This document shows, piece after piece, positions 43,091 to 51,285 of a stretch of DNA of 64,000 nt; within the stretch, counting starts at the first letter, position 1, and the number at the start of each line of letters is the position of its first letter. The stretch comes from Amycolatopsis lexingtonensis. Lineage in GTDB: Bacteria > Actinomycetota > Actinomycetes > Mycobacteriales > Pseudonocardiaceae. The stretch is from NCBI RefSeq assembly GCF_014873755.1, contig NZ_JADBEG010000001.1, positions 7,724,501-7,788,500 on the forward strand, given 5' to 3'. The position numbers and the translations under genes were made by a program. A model generated the notes under the pieces. It saw only the letters and a list, made by a program, of their open reading frames with translations. It ran no database searches and was not told the origin of the DNA.

Positions 43091-43980
43091 CCGCCGCGAC
43101 GACGGCCCGCCCGGCCCTCCGCCACCGCCTGGCCGAACGCGGTATCGACCGCACCCTGCTCCTGCTGGTTCCCGGCCTGCTGGTGATCGCCTGCCTGTTC
43201 CTGTACCCCTTCCTCTACGGCCTGCAGTTGTCCTTCGCCCCACGCCGGGGCGGCGTCTTCGCGAACTACGCCCGGTTCTTCGGCGACCCCTACCTGCGCG
43301 ACACCATCTGGACGACGCTGGGCATCGCGCTGCCCGCGACGTTCATCAACGTCCTGGCCAGCATCCCCATCGCGTACGTGCTGCGCGGCCGCGTCCGCGG
43401 CAAGCGCCTCCTGACCGCGATCCTGGTCGTCCCGATCACGCTCGGCACGGTGCTCACCGCGCAGGGCCTGATCATGTACGGCGGCCCGGCGGGCTGGCTG
43501 AACAAGGTGCTCACGGTCCTGGGCATCACCGACCAGCCGCTGCCGCTGATCCACAACTACACCGGCGTGCTGCTGTCGCTGGTGATCACCGGCTTCCCGT
43601 TCTCCTTCCTGCTGACGTTGTCCTACCTGTCGGGCATCGACCCCTCCCTGGAGAAGGCGGCCGCGACGCTGGGCGCGAACGGCGTCCAGCGCTTCCGGCG
43701 GATCACGCTGCCCCTGCTGGCCCCCGGTCTGGCGATCACCTTCTGCTTGTCGTTCGTCATGGCGTTCTCGGTGTTCCCCTCGGCGCAGCTGGTCGGCGAC
43801 CCGGCGAACGAGACCCGCGTCATCTCGATCGCCGCCTACCACGCCGCGTTCGAGGAGTACGACTACTCGATGGGCTCGGCCGTCGCGATGCTCATGGCGG
43901 TGGTCATGCTGATCGTGATCGGCCTGGTCATGGCGTGGCGCGCCACGCTCTACCGCGGAGCGACCGGAGGCAAGGGATGA
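43087..43980 (+). CDS. ABC transporter permease, subunit 1
   Basis: This encodes 297 residues (GTG start overlapping the ATPase stop) with six membrane helices and the coupling motif KAAATLGANGVQRFRRITLPLL. It is of the PotB/CysT type. It pairs with the following permease to form the channel. Confidence 0.92.
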   Translation: MTAATTARPALRHRLAERGIDRTLLLLVPGLLVIACLFLYPFLYGLQLSFAPRRGGVFANYARFFGDPYLRDTIWTTLGIALPATFINVLASIPIAYVLRGRVRGKRLLTAILVVPITLGTVLTAQGLIMYGGPAGWLNKVLTVLGITDQPLPLIHNYTGVLLSLVITGFPFSFLLTLSYLSGIDPSLEKAAATLGANGVQRFRRITLPLLAPGLAITFCLSFVMAFSVFPSAQLVGDPANETRVISIAAYHAAFEEYDYSMGSAVAMLMAVVMLIVIGLVMAWRATLYRGATGGKG

Positions 43981-44804
43981 CCGGTTGGGTCGCGCGTCCT
44001 GGACGTTGGGTCGTCTGGGCCGTCGTCGCGTTCTTCTTCGTCAACCTCGCCGGCGTGGTGCTCTCGGTGGTCGTCGACTCGTTCGGCAAGCAGTGGTTCG
44101 GCACCTGGCTCCCGGACGGCTTCACCACCCATTGGTACGCCGACGCGTGGCGCGAGTTCGGCCTCTCGGACGTCCTCCTGACGACGGCGGTCGTCGCTCT
44201 CGTGGTGATCGCCGTGTCGGTGGCGGTCGGCGTTCCGGCCGCCTACGCGCTGGCCCGCCGGTCCTTCCCCGGCAAGCGCCTGGTGATGCTGCTGTTCGTG
44301 CTGCCGATCCTCATCCCGCCGATCACCTACGGCATCCCGCTGGCCACCGTGCTGTACAAGGTCCACCTCGCCGGCACGACCACCGGTGTCATCCTGGCGA
44401 ACCTGGTGCCGTCGGTGCCGTTCGTCGTGCTGACCATGACGCCGTTCATCGAACAGATCGACCCGAAGATCGAAGCCGCGGCGCGCATGTCCGGCGCGCG
44501 GACGGCGTCGGTGTTCACCCGCATCCTGGCCCCGCTGCTGCTGCCGGGCATCCTGGCCGCGTCGATCCTCGTGCTGGTGCGCACGGTCGGGATGTTCGAG
44601 CTGACGTTCCTCACCGCCGGCCCGGATTCGACGACCCTCGTGGTGGCGCTGTACAACTCCGTGTTCGCCGCGGGCATCCGCGCGAACCAGTCGGTGGACG
44701 CGATGGCGACCATCTACACCGCTTCCATGCTCCTGCTCCTCCTCGTCGCGTTGCGGTTCGTGAACCCGACCCAGCTGGTCACCCGGATCCGGGAAGAGAC
44801 CTGA
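43977..44804 (+). CDS. ABC transporter permease, subunit 2
   Basis: This encodes 275 residues from ATG 43977, overlapping the previous stop (ATGA), with six membrane helices and the coupling motif EAAARMSGARTASVFTRILAPLL. It is of the PotC type. It completes a four-gene importer whose ligand is not predictable; with the divergent DapA-like enzyme, a sugar acid or similar carboxylate is a guess. Confidence 0.92.
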   Translation: MTGWVARPGRWVVWAVVAFFFVNLAGVVLSVVVDSFGKQWFGTWLPDGFTTHWYADAWREFGLSDVLLTTAVVALVVIAVSVAVGVPAAYALARRSFPGKRLVMLLFVLPILIPPITYGIPLATVLYKVHLAGTTTGVILANLVPSVPFVVLTMTPFIEQIDPKIEAAARMSGARTASVFTRILAPLLLPGILAASILVLVRTVGMFELTFLTAGPDSTTLVVALYNSVFAAGIRANQSVDAMATIYTASMLLLLLVALRFVNPTQLVTRIREET

Positions 44805-44889
44805 GGGCCGGTGGTGCTCGTTCGGTCATGTGATCCACGTTACCGCGAATCGTCGAACACGTGATCGACACGATGGGGTGAAACAAGGC

Positions 44890-44927
44890 TTGCGGCTCCC
44901 CCGAGGGGAGCTGCCAGGCTGAGGGCA
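44890..44927 (+). promoter_or_regulatory. MerR-type promoter with 19-bp spacer and dyad, leaderless start
   Basis: TTGCGG (44890-44895) and CAGGCT (44915-44920) are separated by 19 bp, and the spacer holds the dyad GCTCCCC-N3-GGGGAGC (44895-44911). The A of the ATG at 44927 lies 7 bases past the -10 box, so the mRNA is probably leaderless. This is the layout of MerR-family autoregulated promoters. Confidence 0.75.
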
Positions 44928-45772
44928 TGCGGTATTCGATCGGCGAGCTGGCGAGGCGGACGGGCCTGACGATCAAGGCCGTCCGGTTCTACTCGGATCG
45001 CGGTCTCGTGCCGCCGTCCGGACGCAACACCGCAGGTCAGCGCTGGTACGACGACGCCGCCCTCGCCCGGCTCGGCCTCGTCCGCACGCTGCGCGAGCTG
45101 GGCCTCGACCTCGCCACGATCCGCCGGATCGCCGACGGCGAAGTCGAGGTCGCCGACATCGCGGCCCGGCACGCGGCGGCCCTGGAAGCGGAAATCCGCC
45201 TGCTGCGCCTGCGCCAAGCGGTGCTGACGGCGATCGCCGGCCGCGGCTCGACGACGGAGGAGACGAAACTCGTGCACGAACTGGCCCGGCTGTCCGAAGT
45301 GGAACGCCGCCACCTGATCGGCGAGTTCCTGGCCGAAGCGCTGGGCGACCGTCCCGAACTGGCCGGGATCGCCCGGACGCTGACCCCGGAACTGCCGGAC
45401 GACCCGAGCCCCGAGCAGCTCGACGCCTGGATCGCGCTCGCCGAGCTGACGCAGGACGCGGAGTTCCGCGCCGTCCTGCGCCGGCTCGTCGACCGGCACG
45501 AAGGTGGCCTGCGCCGAGACCTGGCCGCCGAGGTCCGCGCCGCCGTCACGCCGGCGCTCGACGCGGGGATCGCCCCGGACACCCCGGAAGCGGCGTCGAT
45601 CGTCGACGGCCTCGGCCGCGACCCCCGCGAGCTGCGGGACTGGCTCGAGGCCGTCAACGACCCGCGCCGTGAGCGCTACGTTGAGCTGCTCGCGGTGATC
45701 AACGGCTGGGCGCGACCGGAAAGCCTGACCCCGGCCCTCGACTGGCTGACGGCGGCGAGCTCTCGGCGTTGA
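44927..45772 (+). CDS. MerR-family transcriptional regulator
   Basis: This encodes 281 residues. The N-terminal MerR helix-turn-helix and wing (YSIGELARRTGLTIKAVRFY) and a dimerisation coiled coil (EVADIAARHAAALEAEIRLL) are followed by a helical C-terminal region of about 150 residues, without a cysteine metal site and unlike the GyrI effector domain. It probably senses a small molecule or is a TipA/Mta-like sensor. It overlaps the end of the convergent ThrRS-like gene by 74 bases. Confidence 0.88.
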   Translation: MRYSIGELARRTGLTIKAVRFYSDRGLVPPSGRNTAGQRWYDDAALARLGLVRTLRELGLDLATIRRIADGEVEVADIAARHAAALEAEIRLLRLRQAVLTAIAGRGSTTEETKLVHELARLSEVERRHLIGEFLAEALGDRPELAGIARTLTPELPDDPSPEQLDAWIALAELTQDAEFRAVLRRLVDRHEGGLRRDLAAEVRAAVTPALDAGIAPDTPEAASIVDGLGRDPRELRDWLEAVNDPRRERYVELLAVINGWARPESLTPALDWLTAASSRR

Positions 45773-46925
45773 GCCACGCGAGCGCGTCCTCGACTGGTTG
45801 CGCCTCGAGCCGGCTGCCGTCACGCAGCCGCAGGGAAAGCCGTCCCGCGGCGGCCTCCTCCGGTCCGAGCACGGCCTGGAACGGCACCAGCCGCCCGTCC
45901 CGGATCCGGGCGCCGAGGCTGCCCTCGGCCGCGATCTCGGCGCGCAGGTCGCCGCAGCGATCGAGGACTTCGCGCGCGTACGGCACTTCGGCGTCGGAAA
46001 GCGGGAGCAGCCGCAGCTGCACCGGCGCGAGCCAGGCCGGGAACGCGCCGCCGTGCACCTCGATCAACTGCGCCACCGCGCGTTCGACGCTGCCGATGAT
46101 GCTCCGGTGCACCATGACCGGCCGGTGTTTCGCCGCGTCCGCGCCGACGTACTCGAGGCCGAACCGCGCGGGCTGGTGGAAGTCGACCTGGACGGTGGAC
46201 AGGGTCGATTCGCGGCCCGCGCCGTCGGCGATCTGAACGTCGATCTTGGGCCCGTAGAAAGCAGCTTCGTCCTCGACGGCGTCGTAGGCGAGCCCGCACT
46301 GGTCGAGCACGGAACGCAGGATTTCGGAGGCACGGTCCCAATCTCCGGCCGCGTACTTTTCGCCGTCGCCGGGCAGCGAAAGGCGGTAGCGCGCCGGGCT
46401 GATGCCGAGCGCGTCGTAGGCCTCGCGGATCAGTTCCAGCGCCGCGACCGCCTCGGCTTCGACCTGGTCGAGCGCGCAGAAGATGTGCGCGTCGTTGAGC
46501 TGGATCGCACGCACCCGGCCCAGTCCGCCGAGGACGCCGGACAGTTCACTGCGGTACATCCCGCCGAGTTCGGCGATCCGCAGCGGCAGTTCGCGGTAGC
46601 TGCGGCCGCGTGACCGGTAGATCAGCGCGTGATGCGGGCACAGGCTCGGCCGCAGCACGAACTGCTCGCCGCCGACGTCCATGGGCGGGTACATGTCGTC
46701 GCGGTAGTGCGCCCAATGCCCGGAAATCTCGTACAGCTCGCGTTTGCCGAGAACGGGTGAATGGACGTGCTGGTAGCCCGCGCGCCGTTCGAGGTCGCGG
46801 ACGTATTCCTCCAGGCTGTGCCGGACGACGGCGCCGTCGGGCAGCCAATAGGGCAGGCCCGCGCCGATCAGCGGGTCGGAACCGAACAGGCCGAGTTCCC
46901 GGCCGAGCTTGCGGTGGTCGTGCAT
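45699..46925 (-). CDS. Compact threonyl-tRNA synthetase-like protein lacking TGS and editing domains
   Basis: This encodes 408 residues, against about 640-690 for housekeeping ThrRS. It begins directly at the class II catalytic core (motif 1 near the start). Motif 2 contains the zinc-ligand Cys in LRPSLCPHHALIY, the second zinc ligand His is in LNDAHIFC, and the third His is in PVMVHRSIIGS with motif 3. A C-terminal anticodon-binding domain follows (APVQLRLLPLSDAEVPYA). It looks able to activate threonine and charge tRNA-Thr but not to edit serine. Such second ThrRSs can give resistance to ThrRS inhibitors (borrelidin, obafluorin) or act under Thr starvation. It is preceded by a Thr-rich leader peptide and hairpin. 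Confidence 0.87.
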   Translation of the reverse strand: MHDHRKLGRELGLFGSDPLIGAGLPYWLPDGAVVRHSLEEYVRDLERRAGYQHVHSPVLGKRELYEISGHWAHYRDDMYPPMDVGGEQFVLRPSLCPHHALIYRSRGRSYRELPLRIAELGGMYRSELSGVLGGLGRVRAIQLNDAHIFCALDQVEAEAVAALELIREAYDALGISPARYRLSLPGDGEKYAAGDWDRASEILRSVLDQCGLAYDAVEDEAAFYGPKIDVQIADGAGRESTLSTVQVDFHQPARFGLEYVGADAAKHRPVMVHRSIIGSVERAVAQLIEVHGGAFPAWLAPVQLRLLPLSDAEVPYAREVLDRCGDLRAEIAAEGSLGARIRDGRLVPFQAVLGPEEAAAGRLSLRLRDGSRLEAQPVEDALAWLNAESSPPSASRGPGSGFPVAPSR

Positions 46926-46969
46926 GGTGGACTCCTCGGAAAGGCGAGGCGGCGCACCACAAGACGAAG

Positions 46970-46989
46970 CCCGGGGCGACCGCCCCGGG
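46970..46989 (-). terminator. Attenuator hairpin upstream of the ThrRS-like gene
   Basis: The stem 46970-46977 with 46982-46989 (8 bp, GC-only, tetraloop GACC in + orientation) lies 14 bases beyond the leader-peptide stop. On the minus strand it is followed by CTTCGTCTTGT, a weak T-rich tail typical of high-GC terminators. Confidence 0.65.
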
Positions 46990-47003
46990 TTGGAATGCGT
47001 GGT

Positions 47004-47051
47004 TCAGCGCGCCGGGACACTCTCCGGCGTCGTCGTCAATGCGCGCTTCAT
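47004..47051 (-). CDS. Threonine leader peptide MKRALTTTPESVPAR
   Basis: A 15-codon open frame (ATG 47051, TGA 47004-47006) carries three consecutive ACG threonine codons at 47028-47036. The last one overlaps the 5' arm of a perfect 6-bp stem (47024-47029 with 47010-47015). A TACCGT -10-like box 7 bases upstream of the ATG suggests a leaderless transcript. Together with the terminator hairpin before the ThrRS-like gene, this is the design of ribosome-mediated attenuation sensing Thr-tRNA. Confidence 0.68.
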   Translation of the reverse strand: MKRALTTTPESVPAR

Positions 47052-47099
47052 GGGATCGACGGTAGCAGCGCGCGCCACCCCTTATTCCGCGATCGACAC

Positions 47100-47564
47100 T
47101 CAGGCCAGAAACAGCTCCAGCTGCTCGACGACGAACGCGTGGTCCTCGGCCTGCGGCAGCCCCGAAACGCCCACCGTCCCGACCGGGCCGACGCCGCGCA
47201 CCAGCACCGGGAACACCCCACCGTGGGCGGCGTACTCGTCCGGGTCCAAATGGCTGTCCGCCTCGAACGAGCCGCCCTTGGCGCGGAACTGGGTGCCGAC
47301 CAGGAAGGAGCTGTGGCCGTAGCGGTCCACCACCCGGCTCTTGCGGTCGATCCAGGCGTCGTTGTCGGCCGACGTGCCGGGCAGCGCCGCGTGGAAGAGG
47401 CGCTGGCCGTTGCGGCGGACGGAGATCGTCACCGGCAGTCCGCGCTCGCGTGCGGCCGCGAGCAGCTGCTGGCCGAGCGCGAGCGCGGTCTCGTTGTCGA
47501 ACTTCGTGAACTGGAGGCGTTCCTCCTGCTCGGCGAGCTGGGCGAGGGCGTCGGCGTCGGTCAT
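47100..47564 (-). CDS. UPF0303/HbpS-like (GlcG-type) protein
   Basis: This encodes 154 residues with a heme-degrading-domain (HbpS/GlcG/UPF0303) fold: LGQQLLAAARERGLPVTISV at the start, the conserved NDAWIDRKSRVVDRYGHSS and a C-terminal GVSGLPQAEDHAFVV. HbpS relatives bind heme or act as redox sensors; UPF0303 members are otherwise uncharacterised. A palindrome lies just upstream of its start. Confidence 0.8.
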   Translation of the reverse strand: MTDADALAQLAEQEERLQFTKFDNETALALGQQLLAAARERGLPVTISVRRNGQRLFHAALPGTSADNDAWIDRKSRVVDRYGHSSFLVGTQFRAKGGSFEADSHLDPDEYAAHGGVFPVLVRGVGPVGTVGVSGLPQAEDHAFVVEQLELFLA

Positions 47565-47571
47565 GCCGCCA

Positions 47572-47593
47572 TTAAATCAACACTGTTGTTTAA
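47572..47593. promoter_or_regulatory. Inverted repeat between VOC and UPF0303 genes
   Basis: The perfect 11-base palindrome CAACACTGTTG (47578-47588) is flanked by TTAAAT and TTTAA, in a locally A/T-rich island. It sits between the VOC stop and the UPF0303 start and could be an operator for the downstream gene. Confidence 0.45.
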
Positions 47594-47967
47594 TTGCCAG
47601 TGAACTCCGTCAGCGACAGCACATTGCCGTCCGGATCGCGGAACCACGCGATCCGGCCGCCGGGCGTGGTCCAGATTTTGTCGGTGTCCTGTGGCAGCGT
47701 GTCGAACGTGAGGAACTCGACGCCGCGGCCGCGCAGCTCGGTAACGGCCGCCCGGATGTCGGCGACCGCCCAGCCGAGCACGGTGAACGGCTGCGGCGTG
47801 AACTCGGCCACGGCGGTGACGCGCACCATCGTCCGGCCACTCCGGAACACGACCGCGAAGGGGGTTTGCTCGATGAACTCGAGCCCGGCGACATCCGTGT
47901 AGAAGGCGCGCGAGCGTTCGAGGTCGCTCGACGGTGCGAAGGCGACCAATTCCGCTGAGTTGAGCAT
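47590..47967 (-). CDS. VOC-family (glyoxalase/bleomycin-resistance fold) protein
   Basis: This encodes 125 residues from ATG 47967 (GAGAGG upstream). Typical halves: LVAFAPSSDLERSRAFYTDVAG and a C-terminal GGRIAWFRDPDGNVLSLTEF with the metal-ligand Glu. The substrate is unknown. The gene is divergent from the phospholipase gene and upstream of the UPF0303 gene on the same strand. Confidence 0.87.
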   Translation of the reverse strand: MLNSAELVAFAPSSDLERSRAFYTDVAGLEFIEQTPFAVVFRSGRTMVRVTAVAEFTPQPFTVLGWAVADIRAAVTELRGRGVEFLTFDTLPQDTDKIWTTPGGRIAWFRDPDGNVLSLTEFTGN

Positions 47968-48035
47968 GGGCTTCACCTCTCTCGGCGGGAAAGGTACCCC
48001 GGTCAGGCCGCTGACCTGGGCACGAGGAGGTGGGC

Positions 48036-49982
48036 ATGAGCCGGATCCGGCGGCGCACGGTGCTCGGCGGCGCGGCCGCGGTCACCGTGGCCGGCGCGCT
48101 GTCCGCCGCGTGCGCCCCGGCGTCGCGGAAGGGCACGATCGACGACGTCCGCCACGTCGTGGTGCTGATGCAGGAGAACCGCTCGTTCGACCACTACTAC
48201 GGCACCATGGCGGGCGTGCGCGGCTTCGGCGACCGCGCGGCGCTTCGCGACGTCTTCCGCCAGCGCGGTGCCGGCGACCCGGTGCTGCCGTTCCGGATCG
48301 ACACGTCCGTTGTGGACGGTCAGGACCTCGGCGAGCTGCCGCACGACTGGAACAGCACGCACCGCGCGTGGAACGGCGGCGCGTACGACGGCTGGATCGC
48401 GGCGAAGAGCCCCATGACGATGGGGTACTTCACGCGCGACGACATACCGTTCCAGCACGCCCTGGCGAGCGCGTTCACGTTGTGCGACAACTACTTCTGC
48501 TCGCTCCAGGGTCCGACGCACCCGAACCGGCTGTTCCACTGGACCGGCACGATCGACCCGGAGGGCGTCGCCGGCGGCCCCGCGACGCGCAACGCGCCGG
48601 ACTACGAGCCGTCGTTCCGCTGGACGACCTACCCGGAACGGCTCGAGTCGGCGGGTGTCTCGTGGCGGATCTACGCGAACGACGAAGAGCGCGGCGTCCC
48701 CGAGCACTTCGTCGGCGACTACGGCGACAATCCGTTGTGGCTGTTCCGGAACTACCACGACGCGCTGTACTCGATGGATCCCGTGAAGCGGCGGCTGGCC
48801 GAGCGCGCGAACCTGCGCAAGAAGCTCAAGCCCGACTCGGGCCGGGGGAAGGACGTCGACCACGTGCTGGCCGAATTCCTCGCCGACTGCGCGGCGGGCA
48901 CGTTGCCCGCGGTGTCCTGGGTGGTGGCGCCGTACGGGTACTGCGAGCACCCCGCCGCCCGGCCGGTCGACGGCGCCGCCTACGTCCAGCGGATGCTGAA
49001 AGCGTTGTGGGACAAGCCGGAGCTCTGGGAATCCACGGTCGTCTTCATCAACTACGACGAAAACGACGGCTTCTTCGATCACGTCGTCCCGCCGGTGCCA
49101 CCGCCGGGCACCTCCGGCGAGTACCTGCCGGGAAACCGGCCGGAGAAGGGCGAGCCGTCCGGGGCGCCCGCGCCGATCGGGCTGGGGCCGCGCGTGCCGA
49201 TGACCGTCGTTTCGCCGTGGAGCCGCGGTGGCTGGGTGAACTCGCAGGTCTTCGACCACACGTCGGTGCTGCGCTTCCTCGAGACGTGGACCGGGGTGCG
49301 CGAGCCGAACATCTCGGCGTGGCGCCGGGCCATCTGCGGCGACCTGACCAGCTGCTTCGACTTCCGCACGCACGACACGACGATCCCGCTGCTGCCGGAC
49401 GCCGACGCGTTGCGCGCCGAAGCCGACCGGACACAGGCGAAGCTGCCGAAGCCGCGGGTCCGGCCGGGCGCGCTCGTGCAGGAGCCCGGCACGGCCAAGG
49501 CGCGCCCGCTGCCGTACCAGCCGGTCGCGTGGGCCGAGGTCGAGCCGAGCGCGCTGACGCTGCACCTGGCCAACCACGGGACTCAGGCGCTGCAGCTGGC
49601 CGCGTACGCCTACCACGTCGGCGGGCCGCCGCAGCGCTACGACGTCCCGCCGAACGGGGAGGTCACCGGCCGGATCCCGCACGGCGGGTCGTACGACGTC
49701 GCGATCCACGGCCCGAACGGCTTCGTCGTCGAAGCCTCGGGCGGTTCCGGTCTCGACGCCGCCGTCACCTTCGTGAGCACGCCCGCGCTGCGGGTGACGG
49801 TGACCAACAGCGGGCCGTCGCCGGTCACGCTGAACGACGTCGTGGTCCCGCCGGGCGCCTCGCGCGACTTCCCGGTGCCGGCGCGGAACGGCTGGTACGA
49901 CGTCGCGTTCGAGGTCCCGGGGTGGCGCCGCCGCTTCGCGGGCCACCTGGAAGACGGCCGCCCGTCGCGCACCGGGCCTTAA
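48036..49982 (+). CDS. Tat-exported phospholipase C (phosphoesterase family)
   Basis: This encodes 648 residues from ATG 48036, with GAGGAGG upstream. The Tat signal is RIRRRTVLGG. The phosphoesterase domain has VVVLMQENRSFDHYYGTM at the metal site, GPTHPNRLFHWTG and INYDENDGFFDHVVPP. Two C-terminal DUF756-like beta domains (LTLHLANHGTQALQLAAY and VTVTNSGPSPVTLND) complete the layout of non-haemolytic PlcN-type enzymes. It releases phosphorylated head groups outside the cell, often under phosphate control, but no PHO box was found. Confidence 0.93.
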   Translation: MSRIRRRTVLGGAAAVTVAGALSAACAPASRKGTIDDVRHVVVLMQENRSFDHYYGTMAGVRGFGDRAALRDVFRQRGAGDPVLPFRIDTSVVDGQDLGELPHDWNSTHRAWNGGAYDGWIAAKSPMTMGYFTRDDIPFQHALASAFTLCDNYFCSLQGPTHPNRLFHWTGTIDPEGVAGGPATRNAPDYEPSFRWTTYPERLESAGVSWRIYANDEERGVPEHFVGDYGDNPLWLFRNYHDALYSMDPVKRRLAERANLRKKLKPDSGRGKDVDHVLAEFLADCAAGTLPAVSWVVAPYGYCEHPAARPVDGAAYVQRMLKALWDKPELWESTVVFINYDENDGFFDHVVPPVPPPGTSGEYLPGNRPEKGEPSGAPAPIGLGPRVPMTVVSPWSRGGWVNSQVFDHTSVLRFLETWTGVREPNISAWRRAICGDLTSCFDFRTHDTTIPLLPDADALRAEADRTQAKLPKPRVRPGALVQEPGTAKARPLPYQPVAWAEVEPSALTLHLANHGTQALQLAAYAYHVGGPPQRYDVPPNGEVTGRIPHGGSYDVAIHGPNGFVVEASGGSGLDAAVTFVSTPALRVTVTNSGPSPVTLNDVVVPPGASRDFPVPARNGWYDVAFEVPGWRRRFAGHLEDGRPSRTGP

Positions 49983-51208
49983 CGAAGGGAGTCGAGCGCG
50001 AAAGCAGCCAGCATCGCGACGCCACTCGGCATGGCGTCCTCGTCGAAGACGACGCGGTTGGAGTGGTTCGCCGCCGCTTCGGCCGGGTCGACGCCGGGCG
50101 GGCAGGCGCCGAGGAACGCGTACGCGCCCGGAACGCGTTGCAGGACGTAGGAAAAGTCCTCGGCGCCCATCAGCGGGTCGGCGAGCAGCTCGACGTTCTC
50201 CGGTCCCAGCACGCTCGCGCCGAGGCGCAGCACCTCGGCGGCGATCCGGTCGTCGTTGACGGTGACCGGGTAGCCCGGCTCGACGTCGGCGACCACGCGG
50301 CAGCCGTACGCGGCGCCGACCTGCTCGCACACCTTGGGCAGCTCGGCGCGGACCAGCGCGCGCGTCTGCTCGGACAGCGTGCGGATGGTGCCTTCGAGCT
50401 CGGCGGTCTCCGGGATGATGTTGGACGTCGTGCCGGCCTGGATCCGGGTCACCGAGAGCACCGCGGGGTCGAACACGCTGACCCGGCGCGTGATCATCGT
50501 GTGCAGCGCGCCGACCATCGCCGCGGCCGCCGGCACCGGGTCGATCGTGTGCTGCGGCGCCGAGCCGTGGCCGCCCTTGCCGGTGACGCGCACGGTGAAC
50601 GAGTCCGCCGACGCCATCAGCGGGCCGGGCCGCAGCTGCAGCAGCCCGCTGGGCGCGTTGGCGAGGATGTGCACGCCGAACGCGCGCTCGACCCGCGTCC
50701 CGGCGGCGTCCAGCACGCCTTCGTGGATCATGAACCGGGCGCCGTGGTGCCCCTCTTCGCCCGGCTGGAACATGAACACGACCGAGCCGGCCAGCTGGTC
50801 CGCCCGCCCGGCGAGCAGTCGCGCCGCGGACGCGAGCATCGCGACGTGCGTGTCGTGCCCGCACGCGTGCATCGACTCCTCGTCCTCCGACGCGAAGTCG
50901 AGCCCGGTCTCTTCGGTCAGCGGCAGCGCGTCCATGTCGCCGCGCAGCAGCACGGCCGGACCGGGCCGGGCGCCGCGCAGGACCGCCGTCAGCGACGTCG
51001 TGGCCTTGCCCTCGGTGATCTCCAGCGGCAGGTCGGCGAGCGCGTCCCGGATCGCCGCTTGGGTGTGCGGCAGGTGGAGGCCCTGCTCCGGACGGCGGTG
51101 GACGGCGCGGCGGAGCGCGACCGTGCGGTCTTGCAGCGCCCGCGCGTCGTCGAGGAGGCCGGCGAACGGCGTGCCGGGCAGGGTGGGCAGGTCAGTGGGG
51201 CCGGTCAT
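49979..51208 (-). CDS. M20-family amidohydrolase (hippurate hydrolase/AbgB-like)
   Basis: This encodes 409 residues. Zinc-ligand motifs of the M20D group are present: LLRGDMDALPLTEETG, MHACGHDTHVAML and PGEEGHHGARFM. A small dimerisation domain lies in the middle and GAEDFSYVLQ near the end. It hydrolyses N-acyl amino acids or similar amides in the cytosol. Its stop overlaps that of the convergent phospholipase. Confidence 0.93.
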   Translation of the reverse strand: MTGPTDLPTLPGTPFAGLLDDARALQDRTVALRRAVHRRPEQGLHLPHTQAAIRDALADLPLEITEGKATTSLTAVLRGARPGPAVLLRGDMDALPLTEETGLDFASEDEESMHACGHDTHVAMLASAARLLAGRADQLAGSVVFMFQPGEEGHHGARFMIHEGVLDAAGTRVERAFGVHILANAPSGLLQLRPGPLMASADSFTVRVTGKGGHGSAPQHTIDPVPAAAAMVGALHTMITRRVSVFDPAVLSVTRIQAGTTSNIIPETAELEGTIRTLSEQTRALVRAELPKVCEQVGAAYGCRVVADVEPGYPVTVNDDRIAAEVLRLGASVLGPENVELLADPLMGAEDFSYVLQRVPGAYAFLGACPPGVDPAEAAANHSNRVVFDEDAMPSGVAMLAAFALDSLR

Positions 51209-51285
51209 GGTCCCGATAGTGCCCCATGCGGCGCTTCGGGCGCACCGTGCGTGCGTTCGGTCGGGCGGCGGAATACGGTGTGCGC

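Noticed and set aside
48003..50864. A 950-codon minus-strand frame across the phospholipase and amidohydrolase genes
   Set aside because: Low-complexity Arg/Ala/Gly composition and no family sequence; the genes on both strands here have clear domains.
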